A stretch of 64,000 nucleotides of DNA from Amphibalanus amphitrite (taxonomy: Eukaryota > Arthropoda > Thecostraca > Balanomorpha > Balanidae), in contig NW_024881562.1 of assembly GCF_019059575.1 (NCBI RefSeq), positions 1,054,001-1,118,000 of the forward strand. The letters are read 5' to 3'. The position numbers were made by a program, and so were the translations under genes. Numbering within the stretch: position 1 is the first letter of the stretch; the number at the start of each line of letters is the position of its first letter. Shown piece by piece: positions 60,701-64,000 of this stretch. Below the pieces are notes generated by a model that worked only from the letters and a program-made list of their open reading frames with translations, was not told where the DNA came from and did no database searches.

Positions 60701-61843
60701 GTTGTGGTACGGGTTGGTGTTGTGGTAGCCCTCCTCGATCATGGCTGAAACCGAGCGCGGGCACAGGTTAGTCGATGTAAGTGTCAAAAGGGGATGTAAA
60801 ACGACGCTGAAATCACACCGTGTTCGTGGTGGGCCACGTATTTACACATCAACTATAGTCTGTTCCATATCAAGCTTGCAGTCGGAGTTTCTTCGGCAGA
60901 TCGCTCCTCCGCTCAAGAATTTGCGTCTAAAATGTAAGAGCTGTATATACAGAAATCACGCACTGCTTTCAGCAGGGCACTTCGGCTGCAAACTTGAAAC
61001 GGAACAGAGTATAGTTCACGCAAAAAAAAAACTTAAAATGCTACATAAATGGTCACATCAACCATCTGTATGACCAGCTTTAGCATAAACAGTTATGGAG
61101 GATAAGACAATAAGCGTTTTCAGGGTATGGTGCAATACGCATAGGTATCGCAAAGATCAGTAGCAGGGTTTAAAAGTGGCATGATATTACCGCAGACAAC
61201 AAGCCCCATTGTTTCTTGTAAGCCATATTTTGATATACTCACAGAAGCACTTCCACACTTTAACAACGTCCAACTTGAAAGCCCTCGTGAGTCCAAACTC
61301 CTTGAATAGATGAACACACAGAACTGGCACGGAGCGACCTGAAAAACAAAAACAGATCATAAACGTACCTGCAACGATACCACGACTCTTGCTATGAACG
61401 AAAGGAATGGTGTGTGAGCTTGTGAGGGCTTCTAACTTCGCCTCTTCAGCATAGCAACACTCCTAACCCAAATCCCACATCTAACAGTACTTTAACCCCA
61501 ACATCCTCCCGCTGTAGGGCATGTTTAAACACCTGCCCAGTAGGTCGTTGAAAAGCAGGACCACCTAGTTTTCAGCGGTGACGGTGGAGGTAAACATCTC
61601 GGGCGCTGGTTTACCTCCGCTGCCTCACATCTAGTCAGCTCCTGTCCTGAGGCTGGCTGGAATTTCCAGCGCACGGCCCCACGCTGATCTTGGCCAGCGG
61701 TTGCAGACCCCACACCCACCACCCTCCCCTGTGCCCGGTCCATGGGGCGGGGTGGTTGACCTCTCGGCGTCTGACCCACCTCCAGTTACGGTGTCCAGGG
61801 AAAAGGCGTTGAAGTTCCATCGCTCGATCCGCTCCAACACCAG
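53283..61843 (-). CDS. PDE7: cAMP phosphodiesterase 7 (N-terminus outside the window)
   Basis: Exons in transcript order: 61843-61780, 61338-61243, 60744-60644, 59482-59351, 58020-57847, 57361-57227, 56227-56122, 55787-54780, 54386-54120 and probably 53302-53283. The first nine are in phase, giving ~694 residues. The whole catalytic domain is present: [14 protein letters not shown] (general acid His), the metal-binding [57 protein letters not shown], and the purine-clamp Gln in ARIQVGFF. The closest family is PDE7, which degrades cAMP and is insensitive to rolipram. The catalytic domain is followed by a ~400-residue Ser/Pro/Ala-rich extension (exons 55787-54120), absent from the ~450-residue human PDE7s. 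The last exon is uncertain: the expected frame meets TAG after six codons. The donor at 57227 (GTTCGT) is weak. The exon at 60744 has a ghost donor copy. Confidence 0.9.
56382..57163. mobile_element. TA-flanked MITE in a PDE7 intron
   Basis: Ends GGGGAAAGTTGGGTAATATC (left) and GATATTACCCAATTTTCCCC (right), flanked by TA at 56380-56381 and 57164-57165, as in Tc1/mariner relatives. GTAATATCGGAC/GTCCGATATTAC motifs recur inside. No coding frame was recognised. Confidence 0.82.
57653..57737. repeat. (GA)n microsatellite
   Basis: About 42 GA units with a degenerate GA-rich flank from 57606. It lies in a PDE7 intron, about 110 bp past the donor at 57847. Confidence 0.97.
58270..58640. repeat. Degenerate minisatellites
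   Basis: First GGCAGCGAGCGAGGTAG-type units (to about 58420), then GGGAGGCATGAAACGCATAT-type units (about 58470-58640). They lie in a PDE7 intron. Confidence 0.65.
60605..60643 (-). repeat. Ghost donor copy of PDE7 exon 60744-60644
   Basis: The last ~37 bp of the exon plus donor (GCAGGCCATGTACTGCTTTC through GAGCCAAAGGTGA) are repeated in direct tandem just inside the intron. The copy has AAATGTGAA instead of AAAGGTGAG, so its donor is weakened. Confidence 0.9.
60854..61013. mobile_element. TA-flanked MITE, copy B (PDE7 intron)
   Basis: Reverse-complement copy of 39973-40143. TATAGTCTGTTCCATATCAA is at one end and CTGTTCCGTTTCAAG, inverted, at the other. Confidence 0.75.
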
Positions 61844-64000
61844 CTGTGGAAGCAAAAACTTGGGTAAAAAATTAAGGCCCTAACTTTTATGAACGCAGTG
61901 TTAAAATTATCATTTCAACTTCCACTGCGCAGAAAACAGACATCTCTGTGACAAGTTGAGCATTTACGTTTGCACCTGCATTTGCAATATGAACTGTTCC
62001 ATTCGTGCATTACGAGTAGGTATCATCCAGTCATGAGAAGCATTTCAGCAATGTAGTTTTAAATTTTAGACCTTTACCAAGAAATATCATGGACAATGGT
62101 GATTTCAGCGAAAACATATAGGTAAATAGAGATATGTGCCACAACGTCGCCATTAGGTGCTTGCACACTGCAAAGTGCGCTGTACTGGTGCTTTATTGTC
62201 AGAAAATAGTGCGCCGTACTTTTCAACACGGCACTGTAATAAAGAACATACGCCGTACCTATAAGTATAGAACGCCGCGCACGCCGGTCCTCCACCCCCC
62301 CCCCCCATCCCCCGCGCCTCCCACCCCACCCACAGAGTACCGTGTAGGTAGGTATATTTTACACGGCACGCCGTAGTCATAGGCGAAACGCTACCCCCTC
62401 CTCCCCCCCCCCCCCGAATTTCAACTCGACATGTGGTGAGTGGTTGGGTGCCGTACGTCTACCTACAATCTACCTACATGTCATGAACCAGTTTCATTGA
62501 AATAATAAAATGTATGAAGGTTGTGTAACCTGTGGGACACTAAGCAATCCTCAAGACCGGCGACCGGGCGAAGAATCAAATAACGACACTGCAGTGGTCA
62601 TGCATATTCAAGCATTCAAATACGAAAATTAAGTATTACATAATACTGCGTGCGACTGTGGATAAAAAACAATACCCGCCCATATTACAAGTTTACCTAA
62701 GATTACTTATCTATGTATTGTGGTCTTTTAGTATCCACCTAATGCCTTTTATGGAACCGCTTGCATGTAGTTGGACAGAATAATCTAAGGACCCAACGTT
62801 GAATCGCAGTTGCATATTGTGATGACTGATTGGCATTCGCGGCTCGCTCATTCATTGATTCATATCAGGCCTCGGGGTCATTTACAATTTCAGCCCGCAC
62901 TTGGCTCGCACCATGCAGGTGGCTCGTGCCAACCACCAGGTGACGACGAGGGGGGTCAGGGGGGGGGGGAGGCGGGGCATGTTTACGCTCTCTCTACACT
63001 ACGGGGCACGTAGCGACAAACGATACCGGCGCTGGAGGGTGCGTCAAAACATCACAAGGCCGTTTTCGGTATTTTTGTAGGGCTGGTAAAAATCAGGCCA
63101 CCGGAGGTCAACAAAATATGCTTCAAATTTATAGCGGCAAACCTCCGGAAATACCCAGCAAATAGAATACTACCTATCCACACCACAAAAAAACTATCCC
63201 AGAGCCTTACAGCCAGAACTGACTAGGTCAGCTGTATCGCATCCAAGGCAAGCAATGTAACGTCATTTTATAATTAATTATAGTTCATAATGATAAACGT
63301 CACTTTACCAGCAATTCGTACTTCTCGGAGTTGGGTTTTATAAAGCAACATGAACGGTGTCTGTGCCTATAATGCGATGGGTATCACTATCTACTAATTA
63401 CTTCATTGCAATATATGTATTTACCAAAAGATTACTGCACCTTTGTCCGAAACTAGTATCCCTAAACCAGGTAGGTACCCAATGGTCATCAAGTTACATA
63501 AGTGACTCATAAAAACTTGTCTTTCAGAAATGCCTCGTAAACGGAAGGGAAAAACGACCGGAGGAAAAACATCAATGGAAACGGGTCGGTAGACGGATAT
63601 AAAGGGTGAGTCAGGAAAGAAGATTAGAGAAGGGGCAATGGGTACATGGGCCATGCCTTTCGCACTCGGGAATCATTCGACATTTGCTGGAATTCATAGA
63701 ACAATTAGAAGGGGCAACGGGTACAAAGACATGCCTTTAGCACTAAGGAATCATTCGACATTTGTTGGGATTCATAGAGCAGTGAGTCTCTAACAGCCTA
63801 ACAAGGACTCGAAGGAGGAGCCAGAAAGGCCAAGAGTCATAGTAGCAAGCCCGGAGTCGCAGCTAGAAATGCTAACGGCTAACCGAGCCGGCCGATACCA
63901 GATACCCTGGTATCGGATCCTCTATCATCGGCTATTATCGCGACTTTCTTCGCAATGAGGATGTCCATCTAATCCCATTGCTATTTGTCACACATGTGCA
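61844..64000. other. PDE7 upstream intron or 5' region, no exon recognised
   Basis: Contains C-tracts at about 62296-62309 and 62403-62415. No exon for the PDE7 regulatory N-terminus was recognised, so it should lie beyond base 64000. Confidence 0.5.
63630..63780. repeat. Two-copy tandem duplication (~76 bp)
   Basis: GAAGGGGCAA...GGGTACA...CATGCCTTT through ATTCATAGA occurs twice in a row with several changes. Confidence 0.8.

Noticed and set aside
63530..63592. Short frame MPRKRKGKTT... after a TTTCAG, resembling a pogo-type transposase start
   Set aside because: Only 20 codons with no downstream exon seen; the resemblance is to a few basic residues only.

Overview
This is animal nuclear DNA. 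It holds eight intron-split protein genes, all read here by joining exons at GT/AG sites with matching codon phase: CTNNBL1 (3' part, +), CFAP100 (-), a BtpA-family gene (+), TP53INP (-), C19orf12-like (+), RCC1 (+), BPNT2 (-) and PDE7 (-, 5' part missing). There is also one tRNA-Ala(CGC). Many donors are GTAGGT or GTGAGT, introns run from about 0.2 to 3 kb, GC content is uneven, and short inverted-repeat transposons are very dense. An arthropod, perhaps a crustacean such as a barnacle, would fit; the species assignment is a guess.

Layout. 1-2.7 kb: last four CTNNBL1 exons, tail to tail with CFAP100 (3.2-6.0 kb). CFAP100 and the BtpA gene (6.9-13.6 kb) are divergent, and a perfect RFX X-box lies in the spacer between them, as expected for a ciliary gene. 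15.5-18.6 kb: TP53INP, followed by a large CpG-rich non-coding stretch (about 19.9-22.6 kb). 24-28 kb: a transposon cluster holding a Transib-like element with RSS-type ends and a four-deep nest of TTAA-flanked MITEs. 31.4-33.5 kb: a 5'-truncated LINE, an array of splice-acceptor-like repeats and the C19orf12-like gene. 36.9-43.4 kb: RCC1, convergent with BPNT2 (45.4-49.3 kb). 53.3-61.8 kb: PDE7, with a long C-terminal extension.

The genes do not form one pathway. The most unusual signals lie between the exons. (1) Exon edges, together with their splice sites, are tandemly duplicated into the adjoining intron at about eight boundaries in six genes ('ghost' splice sites). (2) The MITE nest can be resolved step by step, and an empty site for its innermost insertion lies 18 kb away in this same window. 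(3) Several non-autonomous transposons carry arrays of nuclear-receptor half sites, including a perfect IR-1 ecdysone-type element. (4) RCC1 has Asn where the human protein has the catalytic Asp182.
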